Of a stretch of DNA of 64,000 nucleotides, positions 37,456 to 45,661 are shown piece after piece. The notes beneath the pieces are model-generated. The model was not told the DNA's origin. It saw only the letters and a list, made by a program, of their open reading frames with translations, and searched no databases. Source of the stretch: Phycisphaerales bacterium (GTDB taxonomy: Bacteria; Planctomycetota; Phycisphaerae; Phycisphaerales; SM1A02); assembly GCA_029242715.1 (NCBI GenBank), contig JAQWTL010000035.1, forward strand, positions 1-64,000. The letters are read 5' to 3'. A program made the translations under genes and the position numbers. How positions within the stretch are numbered: the stretch's first letter is position 1; each line of letters begins with the position of its first letter.

Positions 37456-38695
37456 GGCTGCCAGAGGTCGCGGTTCAGCCGAGCGGGCTGCTAGTGAAAT
37501 TGCCAACAGGCTCCAGCAGGCAGGTCACAAAGCTTTTTTTGCAGGCGGCTGTGTTCGTGATCGCCTGCTCGGGCTGAAGGCGGAAGACTTCGACATTGCC
37601 ACCTCGGCGACACCTGAGGATGTCCAGAATGTTTTCCCGAAGGCCAGGGGAGTCGGTGAGTTCTTTGGCGTGATGCTGGTCTACAAAAATGGCTGGCCAG
37701 TGCAGGTGGCGACGTTCCGAAAAGAAGGTCCGTATACCGATCACAGGCGTCCTGATCATGTGTCTGAAGCAACCGTTGAGGAAGATTCTGCACGGCGAGA
37801 TTTCACCATCAACGGGATGTATTGGGATCCTGTTGGCGAGCAACTGGTTGATTTTCATGGAGGCGAACAGGATCTCGCCGAGAATCTCATTCGAGCAATT
37901 GGCCGTCCTGTTGACCGTCTTGAAGAAGATCACCTCAGAATGCTCAGGGCCGTCCGCTTTGCGGCAAGATTCGGATTCCAGATAGAGGCGGGAACAGAAA
38001 AGGCCATACTTGAGCATCGCCTTGGCCTGGCGGGGATTTCCAAGGAGAGAATTGGAGAAGAAATCCGCAGGATGCTATTGAATCCCAATCGCTCGATTGC
38101 AGCAGGGTTTCTTGAATCTCTCGGGTTGGCTGAATCTGTACTTGGACATGCGAGCTCTGGCTGGGATAACGCGAATCACCTGGATTCTGTAAACGGCTCG
38201 CTTCCTCGTTCGCAGTACGCCACCGCATTGGCCGCCTGGGCATTGGATCGAGGACTTGATGTGCAGCCTGATGTGCTCGCGTCCAATTGGCGCGAGCAGT
38301 TGATGTTGTCGAATGTGGACCGCGATGGACTTCGTGACATTCTCAAGATCAAAGGTCGTTTAAAAAGAGAGTGGAACGACCTTGGCGTTGCGGGTCACAA
38401 ACGGTTGGCCTCTCTGGCCTGGTTCGAGTCGGCTCGAAGCCTGCTGGGAGTTGCGGATTCGAAATTGGCCGACCAGATAGCCTCCCGGGTAGAGTCGCTT
38501 CGACCTTCGGGCCTCGCGCCTCCAAGGCTCCTTGGTGGGGCGGTGCTCCTGGAAGCCGGGTTCCCTCCAGGCCCCCGGTTCAGTGACATTATCGAGGCTG
38601 TCTATGACGCCCAGTTGGAGGGTCAGATCCATACCCCTGAGGAAGCCATGGGGCTTGCGAAGGAAATTTGGGGAAATCCCGACTCTGCCAACTGA
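37445..38695 (+). CDS. CCA-adding-type tRNA nucleotidyltransferase / poly(A) polymerase
   Basis: The product has 416 residues. The class II nucleotidyltransferase motif is GGCVRDRLLGLKAEDFDIAT (the metal Asp pair in DFD), followed by RRDFTINGMYWDP and EEDHLRMLRAVRFAARFGF. These fit CCA-adding enzymes or bacterial poly(A) polymerases; the two cannot be told apart here. No HD domain follows. The start overlaps the end of rsmD, with GTG 37442 as an alternative. Confidence 0.87.
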   Translation: MEPEAARGRGSAERAASEIANRLQQAGHKAFFAGGCVRDRLLGLKAEDFDIATSATPEDVQNVFPKARGVGEFFGVMLVYKNGWPVQVATFRKEGPYTDHRRPDHVSEATVEEDSARRDFTINGMYWDPVGEQLVDFHGGEQDLAENLIRAIGRPVDRLEEDHLRMLRAVRFAARFGFQIEAGTEKAILEHRLGLAGISKERIGEEIRRMLLNPNRSIAAGFLESLGLAESVLGHASSGWDNANHLDSVNGSLPRSQYATALAAWALDRGLDVQPDVLASNWREQLMLSNVDRDGLRDILKIKGRLKREWNDLGVAGHKRLASLAWFESARSLLGVADSKLADQIASRVESLRPSGLAPPRLLGGAVLLEAGFPPGPRFSDIIEAVYDAQLEGQIHTPEEAMGLAKEIWGNPDSAN

Positions 38696-38765
38696 GGCTG
38701 TCCATGCTTTCCGCTTGTATATACGTGGCCAAGATGTCTTAATCGGCCTGCTGGAGGCTCTTTGA

Positions 38766-38782
38766 GGCCCTATAATGGGGCC
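38766..38782 (+). promoter_or_regulatory. Promoter with palindrome around the -10 box
   Basis: TATAAT at 38771-38776 is framed by GGCCC (38766-38770) and GGGCC (38778-38782), so a dimeric protein bound there would block the promoter. No good -35 is seen. It lies about 100 bp before the protease-like pair. Confidence 0.5.
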
Positions 38783-38876
38783 AAGACCATGGAGCCGGTA
38801 CGTTCTGAGTTGTGTTTGCTCTTTGAATACCGGTTCAGAGGGTCAAGAGACTGCCTGCCTGGATGGAGGATGCACG

Positions 38877-40298
38877 ATGTTAGGAATGAATAGAGTCCCT
38901 CTGGCCCTGATCGCGATCTTTGCTCTGACGACCTTGTCGTCCTGGTGCATGGCGGTCGACATCATCCAGACCTCAGATGGCAAGACACTCAAAGGTGAGA
39001 TCATTCGAGAAACCAGCCGGACGATTGTCTTCCGGTATGTGGATCCTGATCTTGGCTTTGAAACAACGATCGTAATTCCCAAGTCCACGATCACCAAGAC
39101 CGAACGCAACGTAGCTGACGAAGATTTGAACACTCCAGCCAACGTTCCAGTTGCTGATGAGCCATCCTCATCCTCTGATCCGGCATCGGCTACCAATGAG
39201 CCGTCTGCTCAGGAAGCAGATGTTGATAAGACACAACGTGCAACTACGGTCTATGTGGTCCCCATGATTGGTCAGATCGGAACGGATGTGTCCTCTCGTG
39301 TTTATGAAGAGATCATCGAGGACATCAACGAGCACGCTCCTGATCTACTGGTCTTCAAGCTTGACAGCCATGATGAGAAAGATGAATTCAACAAGGAACC
39401 CATTGATGCTATTGAAGGGGATCTGACGATCCTGATGGATCGAGGCGAGGGTAGCCTGTGGAATACGGATGGCATTCGAGAGATGCGGACGCTCTTTGAC
39501 CAGGAGATTTCGGATGACATTCGACAGGTTCTCTGGGTGCATGACGCCCATGGAGACAGTGGCGTGTTGGCCATGGCCTGGCCTGAAATGTACATGCATC
39601 CTGATGCCACCCTTGGCGGCATGTCTTCCTACGTGGTTCGATCCAGACAAGCTGCTGGCGATGCGCATGTTGCGGCCAAGTGGGGCGATGCTTCGTATCA
39701 CAACATCCGAGGCATCATGAATTATGGTGGACACCAGAATCCCACGGTCGACAAGTTGATCTCGGCCTTGTGCAAGCCTGAATACCTTCTCAGCGTGAGC
39801 TTTAGGGGTCGGATGCCCATGTGGCAGAACAACCTCCGTGGCGAAGTCCCACTGGATAAATCAGATGAGATGGGTTTGACGTTGCCAGCTTTGTACTGTG
39901 ACGATTTCAGTCTGAGTAATGGGACAGCAGCAGAGATCGAAGATCTCGCGGTTCTGCTGGGTGAGCGTAACTATGTGTTAGTCGAGGGCATCGCCATTGA
40001 TGTGCAGAAGCGACATACGCTTGGCTGGCGAAAGGCCTACAAGGACTTCCTTGAACAGATCCAGATGTATAGGCAATGGCTTGGGCGTGGAGGCATGTCC
40101 AACCTGACCAAGGCCGAGAAGTCACTTGTCCGAGCCATTGGCTTGTTGCGTAGATGGCCCGAAGTTGGAATACGTACTCGTGCTACCGTGACGGATCTTG
40201 AACTTCGTCTTGATGAGATCAAGAGAATGAAGAAGCGTGGCGGTAAAGGTGGCCGTGGCGGCAGTGGCGGCGGCGGCGGCGGCGGTCTGGCTAGATGA
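38877..40298 (+). CDS. NfeD/SppA-like crotonase-fold protein, probable inactive partner, with Gly-rich tail
   Basis: The product has 473 residues; the start has GGAGGA 6 nt upstream. A signal peptide (about 1-27) is followed by a small beta module (TSDGKTLKGEIIRET) and an Asp/Ser-rich linker. The ClpP/NfeD-like domain (about 120-400) follows, opening VYVVPMIGQIGTDV. In an ungapped alignment from memory to NfeD (xxSAGxxxxLAADEIVMxPxxxIG), the nucleophile position is Gly in DAHGDSGVLAMAWPEM, so it is likely a pseudo-protease. The tail (about 453-473) is Gly/Arg-rich (KGGRGGSGGGGG). It overlaps the next gene by 4 bp. Confidence 0.72.
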   Translation: MLGMNRVPLALIAIFALTTLSSWCMAVDIIQTSDGKTLKGEIIRETSRTIVFRYVDPDLGFETTIVIPKSTITKTERNVADEDLNTPANVPVADEPSSSSDPASATNEPSAQEADVDKTQRATTVYVVPMIGQIGTDVSSRVYEEIIEDINEHAPDLLVFKLDSHDEKDEFNKEPIDAIEGDLTILMDRGEGSLWNTDGIREMRTLFDQEISDDIRQVLWVHDAHGDSGVLAMAWPEMYMHPDATLGGMSSYVVRSRQAAGDAHVAAKWGDASYHNIRGIMNYGGHQNPTVDKLISALCKPEYLLSVSFRGRMPMWQNNLRGEVPLDKSDEMGLTLPALYCDDFSLSNGTAAEIEDLAVLLGERNYVLVEGIAIDVQKRHTLGWRKAYKDFLEQIQMYRQWLGRGGMSNLTKAEKSLVRAIGLLRRWPEVGIRTRATVTDLELRLDEIKRMKKRGGKGGRGGSGGGGGGGLAR

Positions 40299-41677
40299 CA
40301 TCAGTTGGAGTTAGAACAGTGCATTATCTATTGACGATTCTGTTTACAGTACTTTTCGCGCACACGGCATCTGCCGCCTGGTACCCAATACAGGATGGTG
40401 AAGATCTGGGCAGCCAGCGAATCTCGCTTCCTGACAACAGTTCTTGGCGTGGCCGCATCGGTGATGAAGTCGTGGTCGTCTGGAAGGATGGAGCGGCAGA
40501 GCGAACGTTTACGGGAAACATCAGGCACATTTCCGAGCTCTATATCAAAGTCGCCAGCCAGGCAGCAGGTTCTGAGCGAGTCATCTTCGTAGCCAACATC
40601 ATCAGCCTGAAAAACGCCGGCGATGGCTCGAGTGATAACGCTGATGTTGGCAAAGTCGTCATCCAGGACAAGGCGGATGAGACTTCAGATTCAAAGACAA
40701 CCAAGGCATCTGATTCCCCCGATTTGTCCAAGCAAGGTGTGTTCATCCTGCCAATGACAGGAATGGTCGGTACCGAGTTTCGTGATGAAGAAATCCGGAA
40801 AATTGTCAAGCAGGCTGATGCGAGAGGCCAAGGACAGGTGATTGTCCTGGATATCAATTCCGGTGGTGGTTATGTGATCGAGAGCAAGATCATCAATTCA
40901 GTCATTGATGATGCCTGTGAGCGGCACACCGTGGTCGCCTGGATCGAACATGCAATCTCTGCGGCATCCAATGCCAGTCTGCATTGCGATCAGATCATCT
41001 TCCGTACAACGGGTCACACCGGCGGCATCACGACCATCATGGGCAATGCTGCAGTTGACGACGCACAACTTGAAGTGCGAATCAAGCTTCTTGAAGATAC
41101 GTTGGTGAAGAAGAATCGCCCAATCGAATGGGGGCGATGCCTGGTCCGTGAGGACACGTTCCTTTCAGCTACCAAGGATCCCGAGACAGGTGAAGTGACC
41201 TGGTATGACACCCTTGAGGGTGAAAAAGTGTTTTCACACCGCGGGCAGAATCTTGTCTTCAGCTCTCAAGACGCCGTTGAATATGGCTTCGCCATGGGTA
41301 TTGCAGACACCCCTGAGGAAGTTGCTGAACTCCTGCAGCTCAATGAAGGCGAATGGGAACTGGCCGGTAATGGCAAAGAGCTCAACGAAAAATGGGTGAC
41401 AATGGGGGAGCGGTTTACTCGTGCTTTGAAGCAGGACATGGCCGAACTGAGATCATTGGGCGGCAGCCGAAGAGATATCAACAAGATTATCGCCATCTAC
41501 AAGAGTTGGATCGCATGGCATCGCAAAGCTCCCAACTGGGCCTGGCAGAAGATCCCTACGATCGCACAGCTTGAGAAGATGATTGAAGACCTCAAGTACC
41601 AGCTCCGCCAGATGGCCAATGGGGGTGGTGGCCGAGGTTCTGGTGGCGGTGGTGGCGGTGGCGGACGGGGCCGCTGA
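40295..41677 (+). CDS. NfeD/SppA-like crotonase-fold protease with Gly-rich tail
   Basis: The product has 460 residues and is a paralogue of the gene before it. A signal peptide (about 1-28) is followed by a beta module (about 30-105) and the NfeD-like domain (about 148-390; GVFILPMTGMVGTE, VIVLDINSGGGYV). The nucleophile position holds Ser in HAISAASNASLHCDQIIF, but the usual general-base Lys appears to be Cys in EWGRCLVRE (alignment from memory). The tail (about 441-460) is again Gly/Arg-rich (GGGGRGSGGGGG). Probably acts in the cell envelope. No NfeD membrane subunit is beside it. Confidence 0.75.
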   Translation: MTSVGVRTVHYLLTILFTVLFAHTASAAWYPIQDGEDLGSQRISLPDNSSWRGRIGDEVVVVWKDGAAERTFTGNIRHISELYIKVASQAAGSERVIFVANIISLKNAGDGSSDNADVGKVVIQDKADETSDSKTTKASDSPDLSKQGVFILPMTGMVGTEFRDEEIRKIVKQADARGQGQVIVLDINSGGGYVIESKIINSVIDDACERHTVVAWIEHAISAASNASLHCDQIIFRTTGHTGGITTIMGNAAVDDAQLEVRIKLLEDTLVKKNRPIEWGRCLVREDTFLSATKDPETGEVTWYDTLEGEKVFSHRGQNLVFSSQDAVEYGFAMGIADTPEEVAELLQLNEGEWELAGNGKELNEKWVTMGERFTRALKQDMAELRSLGGSRRDINKIIAIYKSWIAWHRKAPNWAWQKIPTIAQLEKMIEDLKYQLRQMANGGGGRGSGGGGGGGGRGR

Positions 41678-41703
41678 TTCGCGATCCGCTAGAAGCCTGA
41701 GTC

Positions 41704-42006
41704 CTAGAGGCCTGAGTCGTAGAACTTCAGTAGAGCGGGGCCAACGGTGATCTCAAGCCCGTCCTCGATACGCACTTCTTCGATGCGCTCGGAGCCGCAG
41801 AACGTACCGCCGGTTGATTCAAGATCTCGCAGTCTCAATTCACCATCAATGGATTCGATTGCGCAGTGTTCTCTTGAAACACTTTTGTGAACGATCCGCA
41901 CATCACAGGACTCATCTCTGCCAATGATGAGTTCAGAAGCATCCCCAAGGGCGAACTCGCCCAGGGTGTCCCCGGTGGTCTTCTTCAGAATGTGCAGTTC
42001 CATCAT
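41704..42006 (-). CDS. FHA-domain protein
   Basis: The 100-residue product is a single forkhead-associated domain: LIIGRDESCDVRI, then HKSVSREHCAIE (the SxxH core) and LRDLESTGGTFCG. FHA domains bind phosphothreonine peptides, and a stand-alone one suggests a partner kinase elsewhere. There is no membrane segment. It is convergent with the protease pair and divergent from waaA across a 242-bp gap that holds a small hairpin (42156-42176) and nothing else clear. Confidence 0.88.
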   Translation of the reverse strand: MMELHILKKTTGDTLGEFALGDASELIIGRDESCDVRIVHKSVSREHCAIESIDGELRLRDLESTGGTFCGSERIEEVRIEDGLEITVGPALLKFYDSGL

Positions 42007-42248
42007 TGCCAGTGGCGCCTTGTCTGTCCTGGAGTTTGCCGGTGCATACCCACGTGTGGACAGAATGAGAATTTGAATACTTGCTCTATTCTTACGGTAT
42101 CTGAACTTTCAGGCCAGTCCTCGGGACGTAAAAAAACAGCAATCGGTCACACTTATGGCGGCTTTCGGGGCCGCCAGAGCCTTCTGATGTTCCATTCGTA
42201 CCAGCCTGATTTGCGGATCCACCAAGACTTGGAGAGCATGCTCACCTC

Positions 42249-43490
42249 ATGCGGTGGCTTACCGACGCCCTTTATCTGCTGACCGTGTTGGTGACGGTGC
42301 CCTTCTGGCTGACCAGGATGGCCTTGAGGGGGCGTCTGCGAACAGATTGGCCAGGGCGACTGGGGGCTGGCCCAGTGCTGCCCACTGCTCAAGGGCGGCG
42401 AATCCTGCTCCATGCCGTCTCGGTTGGAGAAGTCAATGCCATACGGACACTGGTCAGTCTGCTTGAGAAAGAGGGCGGTGTCGAGGTAGTCATAGCCAGC
42501 ACTACGGATACGGGCTACGCCCGTGCCCAGTCGCTCTTCGGGCAGGATCATGACGTGGTTCGGTATCCGCTGGATTTTTCCTGGTCCGTCAGGAAGTTCC
42601 TTGCTCGCGTGGCTCCAGATGCTGTTGGATTAGTTGAGTTGGAAGTCTGGCCAAACTTTGTTGCTGCATGTCAACAAAAATGTATTCCAGTCATGGTGAT
42701 CAATGGCCGGCTCTCTCCCAGAAGCTTTCGGCGATACAGATTGATTCGTGCATTGTTGCGACCTTCATTCAGGCGACTTGCCGGGGTCATGGCACAGTCG
42801 CAGCCCTATGCGGATCGTTTCATTGCCATGGGTGCCATTGCTGCAAGAGTGCATGTAGCCAGCAGCCTCAAGTGGGATAATGCCTCTTCTACACCTGACG
42901 GGGCAGACAAATTGGCTGAAGAGCTCGGGGTCGACCGCGATCGACTTGTCATCGTGGCGGGATCAACTGCGCCTGAAGAACATCAACTCCTTCATGATGC
43001 CGTGCAGCCTGGTATCCAGTTGATCTGTGCGCCTAGAAGGCCGGAGTGGTTCGAATCAGCAGCACAGGTCATGCAAGGCTGCACAAGGCGCACCAAGGAT
43101 TGCCGCGGCACGAATCCCGACCGCTACCTGCTGGACACGATCGGCGAACTCTCTCAGGCGTATGCCCTGGCGGACATAGTTGTCATTGGCAGAAGCTTCG
43201 GCGAGCGGCATGGCTCGGACCCAGCAGAACCGGCGGGTATGGGAAAGCCAGTTGTCATAGGCCCGGCCACTGATGACTTTCTCGAGATGGTAGAAATCCT
43301 CGGGAACGCAGATGGCTTGATTCAATGCAATGCCGAGGCTTTGCCAGAGGTGCTTGGGGGATTGGCGGCCAATTCTGATCGACGTTCCCAGTTGTCCTCC
43401 AACGCGATGGATGCGATGAAATCCCGGCAGGGGGGGTCCTCTGCCACGCTCCAAGCCCTTCTGGCGATGGACAGGTCGGTGGGGGAGTAA
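42249..43490 (+). CDS. waaA: 3-deoxy-D-manno-octulosonic acid transferase
   Basis: The product has 413 residues. It adds Kdo to lipid A precursor at the inner membrane. The N-terminal anchor (LTDALYLLTVLVTVPFWLTRMA), LLHAVSVGEVNA, STTDTGYARA, VELEVWPNF and a C-terminal nucleotide-sugar region (IGRSFGERHGSDPAEPAGMGKPV) fit KdtA/WaaA, a GT-B enzyme. It implies lipid A-type lipopolysaccharide in this organism. Confidence 0.92.
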   Translation: MRWLTDALYLLTVLVTVPFWLTRMALRGRLRTDWPGRLGAGPVLPTAQGRRILLHAVSVGEVNAIRTLVSLLEKEGGVEVVIASTTDTGYARAQSLFGQDHDVVRYPLDFSWSVRKFLARVAPDAVGLVELEVWPNFVAACQQKCIPVMVINGRLSPRSFRRYRLIRALLRPSFRRLAGVMAQSQPYADRFIAMGAIAARVHVASSLKWDNASSTPDGADKLAEELGVDRDRLVIVAGSTAPEEHQLLHDAVQPGIQLICAPRRPEWFESAAQVMQGCTRRTKDCRGTNPDRYLLDTIGELSQAYALADIVVIGRSFGERHGSDPAEPAGMGKPVVIGPATDDFLEMVEILGNADGLIQCNAEALPEVLGGLAANSDRRSQLSSNAMDAMKSRQGGSSATLQALLAMDRSVGE

Positions 43491-43493
43491 AAG

Positions 43494-43525
43494 TGACGCA
43501 CTAACCCGGTGGGGTCAGTGCGTCA
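43494..43525. repeat. Strong inverted repeat after waaA
   Basis: TGACGCACT (43494-43502) pairs with AGTGCGTCA (43517-43525), with an inner ACCC/GGGT pairing. It is probably a terminator-like stem: no U-run on plus, UUUU on minus. A second hairpin (GGGGCCTC / GAGG-t-CCCC, 43555-43575) follows. The rest of the 231-bp gap to thiL shows nothing recognisable. Confidence 0.5.
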
Positions 43526-43721
43526 GGGAGAAAAGAAACAGATGGTTCGTAAACGGGGCCTCCGAAGAGGTCCCCGCGGGGGGGATTGTCTGCTGATGTA
43601 ATGTTCGTATTTGGTGCTGTTTGGTTTCGTTTAACTAACAACAATGCCGAATTGGCCCCCAATAGCCCCCTTTAAAAGCCCATTGAGGTGATCTTGGCTG
43701 AAGATCTGGGATGATGTGGTG

Positions 43722-44672
43722 ATGGATCCTGTTGCCAATGAATTCAGTGTTCTTGAGCAGATCTGTCGTCCTGGCAAACAGGATGATGCGCGAGTGGTGA
43801 TTGGTCCAGGTGATGATCTAGCGCTCGTGCGGACAGTTGCGCCAGGGGGAGATGTCGATCTTCAATCCGGCTCTCTGTTGCTTGCTGGCGTTGACCAGTT
43901 GATAGATGGAATCCATGTTTCGTTGAAGGATGTAGGGCTCAAGGCTGCGGGGCGCAAAGCCATAACGCGAAGCTTGAGTGATATCGCTGCCATGGCTGGT
44001 CGGCCCGTCGCTACGTTGGTGTCAGCAGTTGTTCCAGTGGGCATGTCCGGGGCAGAGGCCCTGGAACTGTTCGAATCGATGAAGCAGGTTGCCGCTCATT
44101 ACCACGCGCCACTTGTAGGTGGCGACCTTGCCTATCACCAGGATGAGCATGGTGTACTGAATTGTTCCGTAACGGTTCTGGCGGTGCCCCCGTCTGACGG
44201 AGCGATCGAAAGATTTGGATCGAAGGCAGGAGATGGGCTGTACGTAACCGGCAAACTTGGAGGTGCCTGGCAGGGGGCACACCATCTGACATTTGAACCG
44301 CGACTGGCTGAAGCATCGATGTTGAAAGCGATCCTCGGCGAGAGGCTCCATGCGATGATCGATATCAGCGACGGACTTGGTCGAGACGCTTCACATCTGG
44401 TTGAGCGATCAGGACTGCAGGTTGTCCTGGAGGGTGAATTGCTTCCATGTCGGGATGGCTCGGATCTCATCGGTGCTGTTCAGGATGGTGAGGATTACGA
44501 GTTGCTCTTTACGGCCAGCGGTGACGTGCCTGAAGGGCTCGGGGCCTGTTCAGTGACGAGAATCGGATCAATCCGTGAGCGAGATACGGCAGACGAACCC
44601 TCTGTGCTTCTTTTACATGATGGTGAGGAGCACGACGTGAGCTGTTCCGGTTGGGAGCATGGTGCCAAATGA
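43722..44672 (+). CDS. thiL: Thiamine-monophosphate kinase
   Basis: The product has 316 residues and phosphorylates thiamine monophosphate to the active diphosphate. Family motifs are VVIGPGDDLAL, GVDQLIDGIHVS, the DISDGLGRDASHL loop, and QDGEDYELLFT. ATG 43722 is preferred; GTG 43716 and 43719 are possible. The stop overlaps the tsaE start (ATGA). Confidence 0.93.
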   Translation: MDPVANEFSVLEQICRPGKQDDARVVIGPGDDLALVRTVAPGGDVDLQSGSLLLAGVDQLIDGIHVSLKDVGLKAAGRKAITRSLSDIAAMAGRPVATLVSAVVPVGMSGAEALELFESMKQVAAHYHAPLVGGDLAYHQDEHGVLNCSVTVLAVPPSDGAIERFGSKAGDGLYVTGKLGGAWQGAHHLTFEPRLAEASMLKAILGERLHAMIDISDGLGRDASHLVERSGLQVVLEGELLPCRDGSDLIGAVQDGEDYELLFTASGDVPEGLGACSVTRIGSIRERDTADEPSVLLLHDGEEHDVSCSGWEHGAK

Positions 44673-45115
44673 CTGATCAAAGTGGTGATGGGCGGGTTGT
44701 CGAGACCATGTCGCCAGAAGAAACACTTGAACTCGGTGCAGGGTTGGCATCAGGTCTTTCAGGAGGCGAGATGATTGCCATTGATGGGCCTCTTGGAAGT
44801 GGAAAGACGGTGCTTGTGCGAGGATTGGTCAAAGGTCTCGGTGGAGATGGTTCTCTGGTTGGCAGCCCGACCTTTGGTCTGGCGCATGAGTACCCAATAC
44901 GGAATTCACTTCGACTGGTGCACGTTGATTGCTATCGCCTGTCCGGGCCAGCTGATCTGGAGAGCATTGGATGGGATGATTTTGCGGGCGCGAGTGATGC
45001 GATCACAGTCATTGAGTGGTCGGCACGAATCGAATCCGTACTTCCTTCAGATCGCATGCAGATCGCAGTTGGACATACTGGCGACATGAGTCGCATCTTC
45101 GAATTCTGCAAGTAG
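44669..45115 (+). CDS. tsaE: tRNA threonylcarbamoyladenosine biosynthesis ATPase TsaE
   Basis: The product has 148 residues. The Walker A motif is GPLGSGKT, followed by GSPTFGLAHEY and LVHVDCYRLSGPADLESIGWDDF, the TsaE signature. It helps TsaB/TsaD make t6A37 in tRNAs that read ANN codons. It is coupled to thiL and convergent with the Fur-like regulator (12 bp apart). Confidence 0.93.
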   Translation: MTDQSGDGRVVETMSPEETLELGAGLASGLSGGEMIAIDGPLGSGKTVLVRGLVKGLGGDGSLVGSPTFGLAHEYPIRNSLRLVHVDCYRLSGPADLESIGWDDFAGASDAITVIEWSARIESVLPSDRMQIAVGHTGDMSRIFEFCK

Positions 45116-45127
45116 CGACTGGTAAGA

Positions 45128-45634
45128 TCAGTTATCCGTGGCGGGAGAGTCTTCTTCCGGCGAGATGGCGTAGATAACCATTCGATGGGCGACGGGGTGC
45201 CATCCGTTTTCTTTACTGATCTCATCTGCCAGTTTCTTGGCGCGATCATCGCGGAGACGTATTCGCTTGCCGGATCTCAGGCAGACCAGGAAATTGAGGG
45301 GTTCTCGCCCGTAGACCAGGTGGTAGAACGTCTGGCGTGAGTCGAGCATCACAGGCGTGATGATTCCAGCATCCTGAAGCAGTTTGAGAGTGCGATAGAC
45401 GGTGGCCTTGGATGAACCGTGGCCACGCTGCTTCATTTCCTCCAGGATCGAATCGGCTTCAAAGACGTCATCGGTCTCCATGATCATATTCAGGATGTCC
45501 GCACGTTCTCGGGTGTACTTGAGGTCGTGGGATTTGAGGTGGCGACGGAAGACAGCGCAGAGCGGCATCATCACATCGAGTGCACCGGGGGACTTCAGAG
45601 TGGTGGGGACAGCAGGTTGCTCAGAGTCAGTCAT
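45128..45634 (-). CDS. Fur-family regulator with degenerate metal site
   Basis: The product has 168 residues. The winged-helix part (DLKYTRERADILNMI, SSKATVYRTLKLLQDAGI) matches Fur/PerR/Zur. The usual HHHDH and CxxC metal ligands are replaced: the segment reads YGREPLNFLVCLRSGKRIRL, with one Cys and no His cluster, so it may not sense metal. The start is ATG 45634 (alternative GTG 45655, which would bury the operator). It is divergent from the DUF3524 gene. Confidence 0.82.
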   Translation of the reverse strand: MTDSEQPAVPTTLKSPGALDVMMPLCAVFRRHLKSHDLKYTRERADILNMIMETDDVFEADSILEEMKQRGHGSSKATVYRTLKLLQDAGIITPVMLDSRQTFYHLVYGREPLNFLVCLRSGKRIRLRDDRAKKLADEISKENGWHPVAHRMVIYAISPEEDSPATDN

Positions 45635-45642
45635 GTGGAATT

Positions 45643-45657
45643 GAGTGTACAACACTC
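45643..45657. promoter_or_regulatory. Palindromic operator between the Fur-like and DUF3524 genes
   Basis: GAGTGT-aca-ACACTC is a perfect 6-3-6 inverted repeat, with looser outer TTGA/TCAA, between start codons 45634 and 45662. It is a likely binding site for the Fur-like protein, controlling both genes. Confidence 0.6.
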
Positions 45658-45661
45658 TTCA

